From NCBI GenBank assembly GCA_964016985.1, contig OZ024823.1:109356476-109420475 (forward strand): 64,000 bases of DNA, read 5' to 3'. Within the stretch, counting starts at the first letter, position 1. Every line of letters begins with the position of its first letter. The notes under the pieces were generated by a model. The model was not told the DNA's origin. It made no database searches and saw nothing but the letters and a program-made list of their open reading frames with translations. This DNA is from Anodontia alba. Taxonomy: Eukaryota; Mollusca; Bivalvia; Lucinida; Lucinidae. Both the position numbers and the translations under genes were made by a program. Below, in pieces: positions 53,841 through 64,000 of this stretch.

Positions 53841-54059
53841 TACCGTATTTACCCTAAGTATTCGGACACCTCAACTCCTTACCATATATGTTCTAAAATA
53901 TAGACAAGTAAAATTTACTACCCGATGTTGTTTCTAAACATTTCTGGACGGATGGCAAACAGTGTAGACCCTGGTGAGATGCCGCGTTCTGCGGCGTCTC
54001 ATCTGGGTCTACACTGTTTGCTCAGGCCAGTCTGTCCGAAAATATACGATAAATACGGT
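53841..54059. mobile_element. MITE family B3, best-preserved copy
   Basis: Ends taccgtatttaccctaagta and atacgataaatacggta are inverted. Core hairpin gcaaacagtgtagaccctgg / ctgggtctacactgtttgc with gatgccgcgttctgcggcgtc at the tip. Confidence 0.9.
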
Positions 54060-54127
54060 ACCTTCTATATGCTGGTTCCATGGAAAGCATAAAAGTGCAC
54101 TACACCTTTCTGTGAACTTACAGTTGT

Positions 54128-57100
54128 GTGAAACACATATTACCAACAGATAATAATATATCAATGAGACTGCCCCCAGACACAGAAAACCATTCACCAC
54201 AACAACAATGTGAATATAATGAAACAATTATCATACCACAAGAACCTGTGCATCCCGGTGATCCTTCCCTTGCTAACACTTCTTCTTTGCCCAATCAAAA
54301 CATTATACCAAACTTTCATACCTCTGATCCTACCTGCTTGATGCCTAACACCACAAGTAATACCACTTTGGACTTGTTATCCAAGTCAAAAGGGTTACAT
54401 TTTTGTAATCTTAATGTTAGGCACATTGTCTCTAAATTTGATTAGATACGCATTATCATGGCTAACAAGACATGCCCAGATATTCTGGGTATTTGTGAGT
54501 CATTTTTAGAACCGACCGTCTCTGACAATGTGGTGGCGATCGACGGATTTGAGATTCTTAGAAAAGATAGAGCAGAGACCAAAAATAAAACTGGTGGTGG
54601 TCTACTATTATACATTAGAAACACAATTAAGTTCAAACGCAGGCCTGAGTTTGAAACATCTAGCTTAGAAACACTTTGGGCTGAAATCGAGCTACCGAAT
54701 GCTAAACCTTTTCTCTTATGTACAGTTTACAGGCCACCCGATGCAAAAAGCGAATGGATCGACTTGTTTGAGGTAGAGCTTTCCATAGCACAGACATCTG
54801 GTCTTGAATTCCTTCTCATGGGTGATTTTAATGTTGATTTGAAAGCTCATACGAATAATAAATGGCTAAACCTTATAAATCTATTCGATTTAACTCAACT
54901 GGTAACAGAGCCAACAAGGGTAACGGAAACTACCAATACGTTAATTGATCATGTATATACGACTCATCCAGAGAATATTGTACGTTGTTTTACTTCTACT
55001 TTATCTTTAAGCGATCACTTTCCCATTTGCTTTACACGAAAAGTAAACTCAAAGCTTCTAAAAGACAAACATACTACCACTACTTATCGCAGCTACAAGC
55101 ATTTTGACGAAAATAAGTTTATATCTGATATTGCTAACGATTTGGATGAATTTGCGGCAGATAAATCAAGTATAGACGAAGACCTTAACATCTGGTATTC
55201 ATTCCTTTTGAAACACTTGAACAATCATGCTCCGATTAAATCCAAACGCGTAAAATCTAAACGTATGCCTGACTGGTTTACTCCAGATATAATTCAAATG
55301 CAATCTTTACGAGATAAAACCAAACGATTAAAGCAATGGAGTGATCATAGAAAATACCGCAATAAAACAAAACAACTCATACGACAAGCAAAACGTAAAT
55401 ATTTTTCTAATAGCATAACAAATTCAAAAGATACCAAATCCTTATGGAAACACCTGCGAGACGTGACTAATGGTAGCAAGACTGCCTCCAGTAATTTGCC
55501 TCAAAAACTTATAATCGGAAATGAAACCATTACGGAGTCTGAAGCTGTTGCGAGCAAACTGAATAAATACTTTGCTTCAGTTGCCGAGCTTTTGAATAAA
55601 AACACATCATCCGGAAATTCATTAGACTTTGACACCAATAAAATCAGCGATTTTGTTGATAGCAAAGTGCCTACAAACACACAATTTACAATTCCATTTA
55701 TTACCCCCGAACAAGTTTTATTACATATTAATACCTTAGAGGTTTCAAAATCGACCGGGCTTGACGGCATAGGGCCAAGGATCATCAAACTTGCTGCTAA
55801 ATCATTATCGCCATCGATTTCGATGCTTATCAATAAAAGCATTGCGACCGGCCAGTTTCCTTCTCAAATGAAATTGGCAAAGGTACTTCCAATTTACAAA
55901 GGTGGTGAAAAGTCCGATCCCTCAAACTATAGGCCAATTTCTATCCTGTCCACTGTATCTAAAATTTTCGAAAAGCACGTGAACAAACATCTTATGGCAT
56001 ATTTGAACAAATATAAACTTCTACATGACAATCAATCCGGGTTCAGGCCAAAACATAGTTGCCAAACAGCTTTAGTCAAACTCATTAATGACTGGATGAA
56101 ATGTATTGATAAGGGTGACTTGGTTCGAGCCCTTTTTATCGATTTTCGGAAGGCTTTTGATCTAGTTGATCACTCCATCTTGCTGAATAAACTTGCATTA
56201 TACAAACTTAACCCTTCTGCCATTCAGTGGTTCAAATCATATTTATGTTCTCGACAACAAGTAATCGAGAGTGATAAAGGGTTGACGGATTTCACCACCG
56301 TACAATCTGGTGTGCCTCAGGGCTCAATATTAGGCCCGACCTTATTTCTCATTTTTATCAACGATCTTCCGCTTCATATCAAAAAGTGCTCCTCTGATTT
56401 GTATGCAGATGACACGACGATTCACACGCATGGTAATGACATAGATGCTATTGAAGAAGATCTGCAAGGAGAATTCGGTAACACAAAAACATGGGGAAAG
56501 ATAAACAAAATGAGTGTTCACATGACCAAAACAACTTGTATGCTAGTTGGCGCTAGAAAACGCTTGAACGACTCTCGACCTCTAAATATTATTGCTGACG
56601 ATGTCAATATTCAATCCGTTAGTAAACAGAAACTCCTTGGTGTTTATATCGATGAACACCTTTCTTGGTCTGCCCATATAGACCACTTATGCTCCCTTAT
56701 CTCATCTAAAATATCTCTATTACACCAGTTAGCAACGTATGTACCGACACATATTCAAAAAGTTTACTATCAGGGGTATATTCTTCCTTATATTGATTAT
56801 GGCTCTGTTACCTGGGGGTCAGCCTCTGTAACTAATACTGAACGCATATCCAAGCTGCAAAAACGCGCTGCTCGAATCATCCTGCGAGCAAATTACGATA
56901 CCCCATCAGTAGATATGTTCAGTCAGCTGGGATGGCTGTCAGTTCCGGACAGACTTAAATATAATAAGGCTGTCTTGACATACCGAGCAATAAATAATTT
57001 ATCCCCTGAATATATAACACAACTTCTAAAACCAGTATCCGAGGTACACACTCTTAACCTCAGGTCATCAGAAAATGGCTCACTTTATGTGCCGAAAGCA

Positions 57101-57226
57101 CGGACAGCACTTTTTGATGGCTCTTTTTCGTGTTCCGCACCAAGACTATGGAATGCTCTACCTCAAACAGTAAAAACATCGGGGTCACTCTCTACCTTTA
57201 AGCAGTCTCTTAAAGCAACATTTTAA
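54128..57226 (+). pseudogene. Endonuclease-reverse transcriptase with one in-frame stop
   Basis: One frame runs 54128-57226, interrupted only by TAG at 54443. Before it lies a Pro/Thr/Asn-rich leader and the start of the APE endonuclease (GLHFCNLNVRHI, catalytic Asn). After it, from ATG 54458, come ICESF (catalytic Glu14), MGDFNVD (122-127), TLIDHVYT and SLSDHFP (185-187). The RT domain has SNYRPISILS (489-498), FIDFRKAFD (560-568), SGVPQGSILGP and YADD (649-652). It ends with CSAPRLWNALPQTVKTSG. All other catalytic residues are intact. The stop falls one codon before IRIIMANKTCP, where relatives usually have an acidic residue, so a G-to-T change of GAG is likely. Very recently silenced. Confidence 0.92.
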
Positions 57227-57639
57227 CCCTTATAAAATGTCTTTAACTATGATTTTAAATGATATACCATGTGTAAAATTATCGCTGAAACCGTTATTGT
57301 AACTGAATTGAGAGCTTTTATGACCTAGCATAATTGTTTTAGATATTGGTTTTATGCGCTCGTCAAATCTTAAAGCACTTACAAAAACTGTGATAACATA
57401 CAGATTTGTCTTTGATATAATTCAGTGCCATGTTTGGTTTTAAATCACTTGCACATACCTGTTAGCACTTTCATTTGATAAAAACTTTATACAAGCATTC
57501 ACTTCGCTACAAGCTACTTTTATCCCATGAATTTCTTAGCTGTTAGTTAAGTCTTGTTGTATATATGTATATAAATTTTAGTTAGAGGACCACAAGGTAG
57601 AATAGTTATTTATAGCTAATTGTGTCATCCTCTTTAAAC

Positions 57640-57669
57640 ATTGTTTAAATAAATAAAATAAATAAAATT
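57640..57669 (+). repeat. LINE 3' tail, (AAATA/AATAAA)n
   Basis: Taaataaataaaataaataa. Short A-rich microsatellite tail expected of L2/CR1-like elements; it also holds AATAAA signals. Confidence 0.85.
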
Positions 57670-57823
57670 GTGCAAAACATGCTATAAGTCAAGTTATGTA
57701 TTTACAGGCATTAGGTCAGAGAAATCCGGTTCCCGTCTCTTAGTTTTGGCTGACAGTTTTTTGTCATAAATATTCTTTTGTTTTTGTTCGAGTTGTCACT
57801 CGATTGTGAGGTGATGTGCATGC

Positions 57824-58092
57824 AGTCGGTGGCTCAGTTGGATGCGCGTCCGACTGGTGATAGGAGGTTGCGGGTTCGATCCCCGCCGGGTCGGCAACAT
57901 TCTTTCGTGGAGATTTAATTATGAAATATTTTCTACGGTCATTCTCTCTCTTCCGTGATTCAAGAGGGGCAGTTGTCAGTTTCTGGCGAAAAAAAGTGCA
58001 CAATACTGGTTAACCGCTTAAAGAACTTAGTCTGTCCAGTAAAAGTGTGGTTAGGTAAACTGACCGCGCTCGACTTGACTGAGCCGTAAAAC
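57824..58092 (+). mobile_element. tRNA-derived SINE, second copy
   Basis: Ggtggctcagttggatgcgc, then ggGTTCGATCCCCG B box; body ttctacggtcattctctctc, gggcagttgtcagtttctgg, aaaagtgtggttaggtaaac. Same family as 9226 with an apparently intact B box and better-preserved T-stem. Confidence 0.9.
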
Positions 58093-58094
58093 CT

Positions 58095-58440
58095 CAATAC
58101 AAACAAAAGCATGCATGAAGGAATTTGAGATGCATTTCATTCTGGACATATTTTTTATGTTTTCAAAGAGTTTCTGCAATATCCTATATTGACACGCACA
58201 GATAATCCCCTACACCAACTAATACTCATTAATATATATCAACATTGACTATTTTCTCGTTTCTTAGGTTGTAAATGATTTCTGTGCGTTATGACAGGAA
58301 GCAATTTAGCATAGAAAAACAATTATCTTGATTTGCACGTTTCCCAACGCATATCTTTTGTCATTGGCAGTCAAAGTTAGGCAAAGTCTCATCTGGGGTA
58401 ATTGCTCTCATGGCAATGATACATTCTATAGTGTCCAATG
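58095..58440. other. No feature recognised
   Basis: AT-rich sequence without an identifiable gene or repeat. Confidence 0.4.
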
Positions 58441-58625
58441 TTTCTGTTAGCGAACAGCGAAGGTCCTGATCAGACTGCGCGGATGCGCAGGCTGATCGGG
58501 GCCTTCGCTGACCGCATATGTCCGAAGACACGTTTTCGCATGGCGCGGCCCCAATGATCCTGTTGTGAAGCTGTGCAAATGCACAGGTTAATCCGGCCCT
58601 TTGCTGACCGTTTAACGTTAAATGC
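58440..58625. mobile_element. Family I-related MITE
   Basis: Gcgaacagcgaaggtcctga / ggggccttcgctgaccgcat hairpin around agactgcgcggatgcgcagg, then cgaagacacgttttcgcatg and a second weaker hairpin. Confidence 0.8.
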
Positions 58626-59417
58626 CTTTTTCTCACATTGCGTCCTAAATGTCAAATTGTTCGCATGCGTTAACATTTTATGGGTCTTTCTTTTATTTCA
58701 AGCTTCAGTTCAGACTGTTCTGAGACATGCAATTATCCTATTGCTTATTTTACTTGAATAGTTTTTCTCTGATATACCTATTTTTTAATCTTTTTTTCTA
58801 GAACAATTTTGCTTTTTTAATCCTTAAAGTGCTCATGAGAACAGATGTAGATGAGATTTTGTTTGTTTGTTTTTTTTGTTTGTTTGTTTTTTGTTTTGCA
58901 GAGAAAATAAGGCTTGACATTTCATGTGAATAGTCTACCTAGCCGACGATTCAATCGAAGTACCAAGTCGTAATTTCCTTTGAAACAAATTTAGAATGGC
59001 ATCTGCTTCAATTTTGCTTTGCACTTTAAGAGTTAAAAAAGAACATGGCATACAACAGGTATAAACATAACCTTTACAAAATGCGAAGATTCTGGTTGTA
59101 CTGCGCATAGGCCTGATAAGTTAAGTGTCAGTTTATTTCACTGAATTAAAAAAAAAGAAGTTCAGGTTGTCTTTATACAAGAAGTGGTAATGTGAAATAG
59201 GTGCAACTTATAAGCAACCGACCAAGTATGAATTAAAACTCCGTCTCCAGGAACGGCGAGGACTTGACCTTGGTTCCATTTTTTCAAGAATCCTGAACAA
59301 ATCACTGAAAAAGAAGTCAGACATTTTTTTCTGTCATGTCAGAACTGTAGGAAAAAATCAAATACAATGTGGGAATGGGAAGAAATATCCACCGAAAATA
59401 TCGGAAATATTAATAAC

Positions 59418-59475
59418 GAGCTTAAGCGACCTGCGAAGCGGGTCGTCACCTGCGAAGCAGGTGACGAAGCTTAAC
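59418..59475. repeat. Palindromic CpG-rich hairpin
   Basis: Cgagcttaagcgacctgcga, then ggtcgtcacctgcgaagcag and gtgacgaagctt: two overlapping inverted repeats (cacctgc/gcaggtg and aagc/gctt). Confidence 0.7.
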
Positions 59476-60650
59476 CTCGTACTATAGGTATCGTGAGTCT
59501 CTCACATACTATGCAGAAGAGTTCGCATGCGACGGTTGACTGGTTTCCCATATCTACAGCGGAGTGTTTCGGCTTAATGTTGAACCCGAAAACCAACGCT
59601 AATAAGGCCGGAGCCATTGGCCTGGTTTCCGAAAAATATGATGGTCAGATACGCTCCGCTGCAAACATGGAAAACCAGTCAGCCGCCGCAAGCGATCTCA
59701 TTGGCTGTAAAGAATCGTATAGCCAATGAAACAGAAGAACGTCATTGACACGGATGACTGCAAGACTGATCCGCGTTTTAGCCGCCATTTTCAATCTGGG
59801 ATTTCTCTCTCATTAAACAACATTTTCGTGTATTTAAGGGTAAATACTGAAGTATTGCTGTAAAAAATAGATTACGTTCCTACAGTACATAACAGGAATT
59901 ATGCATAAGGAAGAATTTATCGCTGACAACATGATAAAGGTAGGATATGCGGTGATTTCAGCCTCGGACCCATCAATACGATGGGTCCGGGTTTCAGCTG
60001 ACTGGCGATCAGCTGATCGTTCGTACTTTAGCGACTTCCGTCTGTACACACATGCTGCACAATCATTGACAACGATTTACTTGTCAAATTGTGTCGTAGC
60101 TCGTGTTATTGATAAACATCATAAGCATCCATAAAGCTAATACCTAGAAATCGAGATACATTGTATGGCATAACCGATAGCAGTAACGACGCCGTGGAGA
60201 GTACTACGCCCCATCCCCAAGCCCAAAAGCCAAGGCAGACCGATCGACACGGACGCACTGATTACATTAGACTTTCAACATCTTGAAACATTTAAAAAAT
60301 TGACAGCCTGTTGTCCAAACCAACCCTTCATATCATTGATAAGATGTAAATAATTATTCCAGGACAATTCAAAAAATGATCTCAAAAAAGGAAATGAACA
60401 TGAGTATCGCTCAGTTATTTGATAACTTGTCATTCAAACTCAAAGATCTTTCTTGACAAAAATAATGTTGAAAAAGACAAGCTATGCGTCATTTAACACA
60501 AACACACAAACAAATCATCACCTGTCAGTACAAGGGGCTTTCTTTCAGATAAAGTGTAATAAGGAAAGTCTAATGGATTCTGAAATTAGTAGTATTTAGT
60601 ATCAAATCAACCTCTTTTCACTTGCCTCACTTTTTAAATATTTAAATATG

Positions 60651-60673
60651 TAAAAAAAAAAAAAAAAAAAAAA
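60651..60673. repeat. Poly(A) tract
   Basis: Uniform A run with no recognised retroelement body. Confidence 0.9.
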
Positions 60674-61669
60674 CAGTAGAGCGATGTTTCCTAGGAAACT
60701 CTGGTTACATTGATGTAAGCATAATATTCGAAGCTGTGCACTTTGTCTCGGACCTATTTAAACAGGTTTTTTTCTGGTCCGCGACTTTGCATACCTGCTG
60801 AAAAAAAGAAAAAGAAAAAATTGCACAAAATGCTTAAGCTCGTTTCATAGGCAACACATATTTATTTCATATTAAAACTATTGAGAGTGTTATCGTTGTC
60901 TTAAATACCTGATTTCAATTTGCTTTTTAGCTTCGAAACGTGATCTCCGCTTGACAACTGCCGTCACCTTATGCTGAAATCGGAAATGCCGTATTTTACC
61001 GACAACAAAACATCACATTTATGATTGGTCCAAGTGTTTCTTGACAAAGGTCATTTTGTTAATACGATTCTTTTTTCGTGTTACTAACAAAATGTATTAG
61101 ACTTATTATCGGACTGAATGAAATAAGAAAATATAATTATTGGTGCCAAAGAAATAATAGCAAGTGGTCGTCACGAATGTCATTTATATTACCTCTTTCG
61201 GAATCCATAACCTCCGGGTACACAGAATGTTCAGCCTTAGTGCTAGCAACTGAATAGAACAGAATACGAGTAGCTGTTTATCGCAAAGCAACTAACCCGT
61301 TGGTTGGTTGGAGCTGGTGGGTGCTATTACGATAACTCTGATTTTGGTTGGCAACTTTTTTTGACCCACTTTCTATCAAAATAGCGTTATAATTATAACG
61401 TACCAATATTTGAAACAAGTTTTATTGCGCTTACATGTGTACCATATTATATGAAGAGGAACCAGTATATCAACAAAGCTATAAAAGAAGTCACCCAGAA
61501 AGGACCACAATTACGAAGCACATCTTTTCCGAAGCACCGACAGAACATAGTTATCAAATCGTCAGAAAATTAAATTGAGTTAATCAGCTTAAAAGAATTA
61601 AATTGCTAATTGTTTGCGTATAAGTACTTTTTGGTTAGAAAATAGACCAGTTCTTGCTATTTTTAGAGA

Positions 61670-61671
<2 letters not shown>

Positions 61672-61700
<29 letters not shown>
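61672..61700. repeat. Poly(A) tract
   Basis: Uniform A run after agagaat. Confidence 0.9.
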
Positions 61701-61952
61701 CACGCATTGACTTTATGAGAGAGTAATTCGTGACAAAATTGTCATAAACCTATGATCATGACTCAAGCATAAGCGTGTCTTCTAGGTACATAGTCTTCAT
61801 ACGAACAACATTGTCCCAGATCAGCCTGGGCAGAATGATTGCATACCTTACTGTATTTATCTCAACCCATTTATGCCGAATGGACTCTTCTACTTTAATT
61901 CATTGGGCCTGTATACGTCGAGAGATAAGGGTGTCTGCTTTATTTCATCATT

Positions 61953-62230
61953 CATCACGAAAACATACCTATATAATTTTAACCCCCTTAAACCCCACTT
62001 TTATATAGTAAAACTGGGGTTTACAGGGGTATACATTATTTTTATTATTCTTGCTCAAAACATAGATTGTGGGTACTCGTTAGAACCGCCTCGCCGAGGC
62101 GGTTCTAACTAGTACCCACAATCTATGTTTTGAGCAAAAACAAGAAAAAAATGTCAATTTTTTGTCTGAAATTTTTCAGTTTTTGGAGGTGAGATTTTCT
62201 ATATATTTAAATAGGCGTGTTTTCGTAATG
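61953..62230 (+). mobile_element. MITE family A copy
   Basis: Catcacgaaaacatacctat ... ggcgtgttttcgtaatg; centre GAACCGCCTCGCCGAGGCGG. Confidence 0.95.
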
Positions 62231-62237
62231 ACCATGT

Positions 62238-62436
62238 TTTATAGAAATTCCTGTATTATATGCAAGCAGTACAGACACAGCTCAGATGCCGCGTCTGAGC
62301 TATAAATTTATTGAAATTCCTGTATTATATGCAAACAGTACACACAGAGCTCAGACGCTGCGTCTGCGGCGTCTAAGCTATGTCTACGCTGGTTGCCAAT
62401 GTCCATTTTATGTGACGCTAGGCATAAATGGATTGA
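62238..62436 (-). mobile_element. MITE family B1 with internal duplication
   Basis: Gaaattcctgtattatatgc occurs twice (62255 and 62313), each followed by aagcagtacaga or aaacagtacaca. Right end gacgctaggcataaatggat. The hairpin tip is gacgctgcgtctgcggcgtc. Confidence 0.8.
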
Positions 62437-62480
62437 CTATTCAAACAGCTACCAGACGTTCAAACTTTTCAATAAATATA

Positions 62481-62813
62481 CAGTCGACTCTCGTTATCTC
62501 GACCTCGCTTATCTCGAATAACCGTTTATCTCGAAGTGAAATTCTGGTCCCTGTTTTAACATGGAAATCTAAGAACAGGTAACAAAATATTGTGGAAAAG
62601 AGGAGAAATTGCTCCTAAGGAGCAATTTCTCCTCTTTTCCACAATATTTTAAATATGTTTCTAACTTCAGGAGTCAAATTACATATTCATTTGTTAAATG
62701 TGGTTGTACGATTTATTGTTTTCCTCACTTCTACAACGCTGATATCTCGAGGTACGGATATCTCTAAGTGTTCCAGAGAGTCCCTTGGAATTCGAGATAA
62801 CGAGAGTCGACTG
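62481..62813. mobile_element. MITE family E (pogo/Tigger-like), TA-flanked
   Basis: Cagtcgactctcgttatctc ... gagataacgagagtcgactg between TA dinucleotides. Perfect central hairpin gaggagaaattgctcc / ggagcaatttctcctc. Confidence 0.95.
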
Positions 62814-63080
62814 TATAAGTGAAGATACCCATAAAGTGCCATAATCAAGAAGCACTAACTTCTCAAGCACCAAAAAAAGGATTGATGAGAAACAAATAAT
62901 GTCAAAACAAACGTCACATAAGAAACCACCGACGCACAAAGATCTTCAACAGAGGATCCTCCTTGGAACGGTCAATAGAAAACTACTGGGATGGGGACGG
63001 GCTTAAATTAGTTTTCTCACGAAACCTCACCCTTAATTCTGGTGCGTTTCCAAATCACAAACATATGTGCGGATCCGCAA

Positions 63081-63480
63081 AGGTATCACTGGGTATTTGC
63101 TTGGTCCCGTAATAAAAAGTTGCTTTTTTTCTGACTTTTCTATTTATAGACTATAGGTTTGATAGGAAATGATTTTTTACTACTCGGGTACCGGAGTTTT
63201 TTCCTAAAATTATTTTCCAGGAATTAGGACAATGATGTTTTCCTACAATCATTTATGACGTCATTAGAGGAATTTCATTTTGAAAAAAATGTGGGTAATT
63301 TGTATTTGTTTACATAAATGTTGTGTCAGATTTTTAAGAATAAACATTTTTATAAAAGTAAAACATTTTAGACCATGGTTAAATAGGAATCTGTCAAAAA
63401 TATAGGAAAAAAACCCTTGTTCATTAAAGTCAGAAACAATCATTCAAAATCGGGACCAAGCAAACACCTAGTGGGTTTTC
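63081..63480. mobile_element. Inverted-repeat MITE
   Basis: Cactgggtatttgcttggtc pairs with gaccaagcaaacacctagtg, extended by ttttttctgactttt against a drifted partner (attaaagtcagaaac). Interior AT-rich, non-coding. Confidence 0.75.
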
Positions 63481-63526
63481 TCTACCTTATCTGTGAAACA
63501 TCACAGTGAAATACCTATAATCAGAA

Positions 63527-63805
63527 CATTACGAAAACACGCCTATTCAAATATATAGAAAATTTCACCTCCAAAAACTGAAAATTTTCAGATAAAAAAA
63601 CTCTGATATTTTTCATATTTCTGCTCAAAACATAGATTGTGGGTACTCGTTAGAACCGCCTCACGGAGGCGGTTCTAACGAGTACCCACAATCTATGTTT
63701 TTGAGCAGAAATAAGAAAAATAATGCATATTCCTGTAAACCCCAGTATTACTATATAAAAGTGGGGTTTAAAGGGTCAAAATTATATAGGCATGTTTTCG
63801 TGATG
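63527..63805 (-). mobile_element. MITE family A copy, reverse orientation
   Basis: Cattacgaaaacacgcctat ... gcatgttttcgtgatg, full length with a complete centre. Confidence 0.95.
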
Positions 63806-64000
63806 AACACGGCGATGTAAGAAAGCAAAGCGCTAAGTGGCGGTCTGAATCATTTTACTAACTACCTGTTGAAGTGTCTAAATCTGCTGGATGAGTGACA
63901 ACTAGAGTTGGCTCTGATCAGACCCCACATGCTGAGCCGAGTTTTCATCATTTGTTCAGGAAAAATATATTCACTCTAAATATATTTTAACACCTTAGCT

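Larger units (their letters stand above)
54060..57669 (+). mobile_element. Non-LTR retrotransposon, jockey/CR1/L2-like, near full length
   Basis: A single coding unit (54128-57226) and a 3' UTR of about 420 bp. Near its end aggaccacaa and ttgtgtcatcct can form a stem. A microsatellite tail, aaataaataaaataaataaa, ends about 57669. No separate ORF1 is visible, so the 5' end is truncated or the lineage lacks it. Confidence 0.88.
58630..61950. other. Longest repeat-poor stretch; no gene recognised
   Basis: About 3.3 kb with few recognisable repeats. Two plus-strand open frames (59493-59729 and 59901-60134) and their neighbours show no domain and no convincing splice signals. A promoter or untranslated region of a host gene is possible but unsupported. 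Contains short GT/T-rich tracts near 58858-58900 and poly(A) tracts at 60651-60673 and 61672-61700. Confidence 0.45.

Noticed and set aside
59493..60134. Two neighbouring open frames of about 78 codons
   Set aside because: They do not join through recognisable splice sites and show no domain. Left as unannotated sequence.

Overview
The window reads as nuclear DNA from a bilaterian animal. A bivalve mollusc is most likely. This is inferred from AT-rich, extremely repeat-dense sequence, a spliced globin gene with the classical intron positions, a Helitron with a protease domain, tRNA-derived SINEs and many short palindromic MITEs of the kind that fill bivalve genomes. Nothing looks prokaryotic: there are no operons, ribosome binding sites or dense ORFs.

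Host genes. The only host gene I can support is the 5' part of a globin: exon 1 (924-1159) and exon 2 (5910-6150) join in frame across a 4.75 kb intron packed with MITEs. The protein starts MGCS, a myristoylation/palmitoylation-type N-terminus as in globin X-like membrane-attached globins. The exon for helices G-H was not found. One orphan exon-like segment (2662-2793) lies in the intron.

Mobile DNA explains most of the rest. (1) A decayed Helitron (19504-23764) encodes a cysteine-protease domain, a DUF6570-like zinc region, an HUH Rep domain and the start of a PIF1-type helicase; it is broken by three frameshifts and a stop and cut off by two MITEs. (2) A nearly intact non-LTR retrotransposon (54128-57226, endonuclease plus reverse transcriptase) has one in-frame stop. 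(3) A decayed Tc1-type element with both inverted repeats lies at 38884-39947. (4) Two minus-strand LINE fragments lie at 15184-15607 and 17515-18140. (5) A miniature LTR retrotransposon (40387-41237) has the layout LTR-int-LTR-int-LTR, an exact tRNA-Pro primer binding site, an 83 bp interior, a 5 bp target duplication and a tRNA-like Pol III promoter inside each 225 bp LTR. This is the most unusual object in the window.

MITE families, named here for cross-reference: A (about 280 bp, 18 copies, ends CATYACGAAAACAYGCCTAT); B1-B4 (mostly TTAA-flanked, sharing an inner hairpin CAAACAGTGTAGAYCY); C (hairpin around GAATTTGCTCC); D (about 245 bp, ends GGGCCCAGTTGTTCAAAGC); E (pogo/Tigger-like, ends CAGTCGACTCTCGTTATCTCG); I (hairpin around CTGATCAGCCTGCGCATGCG); K (inner arms around TTTCAGCAGACG). 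There are also a large EcoRI-site satellite (1-792), a 795 bp foldback element (14206-15000), a 3.55 kb element with arms over 300 bp and a TATAC duplication (50140-53691), a 400 bp tandem block (47600-48960), SINEs and microsatellites. Nested insertions give a relative chronology in several places.
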